6,823 nt of DNA from Dehalococcoidia bacterium. Its GTDB lineage: Bacteria > Chloroflexota > Dehalococcoidia > Dehalococcoidales > RBG-16-60-22. The DNA lies in the NCBI GenBank assembly GCA_030615655.1, contig JAUWYU010000081.1, positions 1 to 6,823 on the forward strand, written 5' to 3'. The position numbers and the translations under genes are program-made. Positions within the stretch are counted from its first letter, which is position 1, and the number at the start of each line of letters is the position of its first letter. The notes under the pieces are model-generated. The model saw nothing but the letters and a program-made list of their open reading frames with translations, was not told the DNA's origin and did not search any database. Shown piece by piece: positions 6,333 through 6,823 of this stretch.

Positions 6333-6823
6333 TTAGCCGGCCAGCACGGGAATGGTAAATATGAATGTCATCAAGATACCCACGGTCAACATATTCCTGG
6401 CCTGGTGCCAGTTTACATTTTTGTGTATAACCCAGGAGATTACACCGCCAATAAAACCCAGGACTACGGGCAGCAACCACCACCAGTTTGAGACTCTGCC
6501 GTCGGCAGGTTTGCTTATAAGATAGCCAGTGATGCCTCGGCTGATAAAGAAGACTCCCGGGATTACGCAGGGGAGACCGAGCAACAATATTAAAGCAAAC
6601 AGAAGATACCACGGATCCTTCGCTATGGGGGAGCCAAACGCTCCCCTCCATGTAAGGGTGAAATACCATGCCAGGCCCAGGCCAGCGAGTGAAAGTATTA
6701 TGCCTGCCCATAGACAGATGGCTCTGGCTATCCCCGTTTCAACTTGAGCAGGCAACTCTACGGGGATAGGCTTCTTTGCCACGGCTGTCTCAGCACTTTT
6801 CCTGGCCTCCTGCCTGGCTCTCT
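6333..6823 (-). CDS. Multi-pass membrane protein, 5' end beyond window
   Basis: The frame ends at TAA 6335-6333 and stays open upstream to the right edge. A GTG at 6782-6780 (MAKKPIPVELPAQ) is a possible start giving 149 residues, but it has no clear SD, and the upstream codons (RARQEARKSAETA) read like a charged helix. I therefore treat the gene as partial. Counting from the GTG, hydrophobic segments lie at about 20-42, 58-80, 100-118 and 131-147, so three or four membrane spans are likely. WWWLLPVVLGFIGGVISWVI followed by ARNMLTVGI resembles a two-helix module I recall from archaeal and Chloroflexota hypothetical proteins, often joined to a zinc ribbon. I cannot name a family. The TIR gene follows 170 nt downstream on the same strand, so the two may be co-transcribed. 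Function is unknown. Confidence 0.7.
   Translation of the reverse strand, partial: RARQEARKSAETAVAKKPIPVELPAQVETGIARAICLWAGIILSLAGLGLAWYFTLTWRGAFGSPIAKDPWYLLFALILLLGLPCVIPGVFFISRGITGYLISKPADGRVSNWWWLLPVVLGFIGGVISWVIHKNVNWHQARNMLTVGILMTFIFTIPVLAG

Noticed and set aside
6178..6711. 177-codon minus-strand open frame overlapping the membrane protein
   Set aside because: Most of it is an out-of-frame reading of clear membrane helices. Only its last 25 codons might mean anything and they are described under the spacer.

Overview
The window reads as chromosomal DNA from an uncultured or environmental anaerobic bacterium. Indications are a tungsten/molybdenum aldehyde:ferredoxin oxidoreductase with a polyferredoxin partner, a GlcD-type flavoprotein preceding the start of an Fe-S protein, and a TIR receptor-like protein. 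From remembered family style this mix resembles sediment Chloroflexota (Dehalococcoidia-like) genomes. That placement is inference; no marker gene is present.

Layout. (1) 1-595, minus: a divergent PlsY-like membrane protein gene, split by one extra base near 411-413 and running off the left edge. (2) 660-3019, minus: a two-gene unit, four-cluster ferredoxin then AOR-family oxidoreductase, joined by an ATGA overlap and preceded by a clear extended -10 promoter. (3) 3020-3197: divergent intergenic region with a promoter candidate for each direction. (4) 3198-4664, plus: FAD-linked oxidase of the VAO/PCMH (GlcD) fold, followed 39 nt later by a well-formed ribosome binding site and the first ~17 codons of a cysteine-rich Fe-S protein gene that stops abruptly. 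(5) 4672-6162, minus: a TIR-domain membrane protein whose last ~30 codons are just the antisense of that truncated Fe-S gene. (6) 6163-6332: non-coding or decayed spacer. (7) 6333 to the right edge, minus: a multi-pass membrane protein, cut by the window.

How the genes fit. Regions 2-4 look like a redox module: aldehyde oxidation with electrons passed to ferredoxin, and a divergently transcribed flavin dehydrogenase with what was probably a dedicated Fe-S electron acceptor. Regions 5-7 look like an unrelated membrane sensing or defence locus: cytosolic TIR domain, one membrane helix, Pro/Thr/Glu stalk, and an extracytoplasmic beta-rich region. The two parts meet at about 4755-4776, where one gene on each strand is interrupted at the same place. 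This is either a real rearrangement or an assembly join. The other lesions (frameshift in the PlsY-like gene, disturbed reading frame after 6333) make sequence or assembly quality a live question for the whole window.
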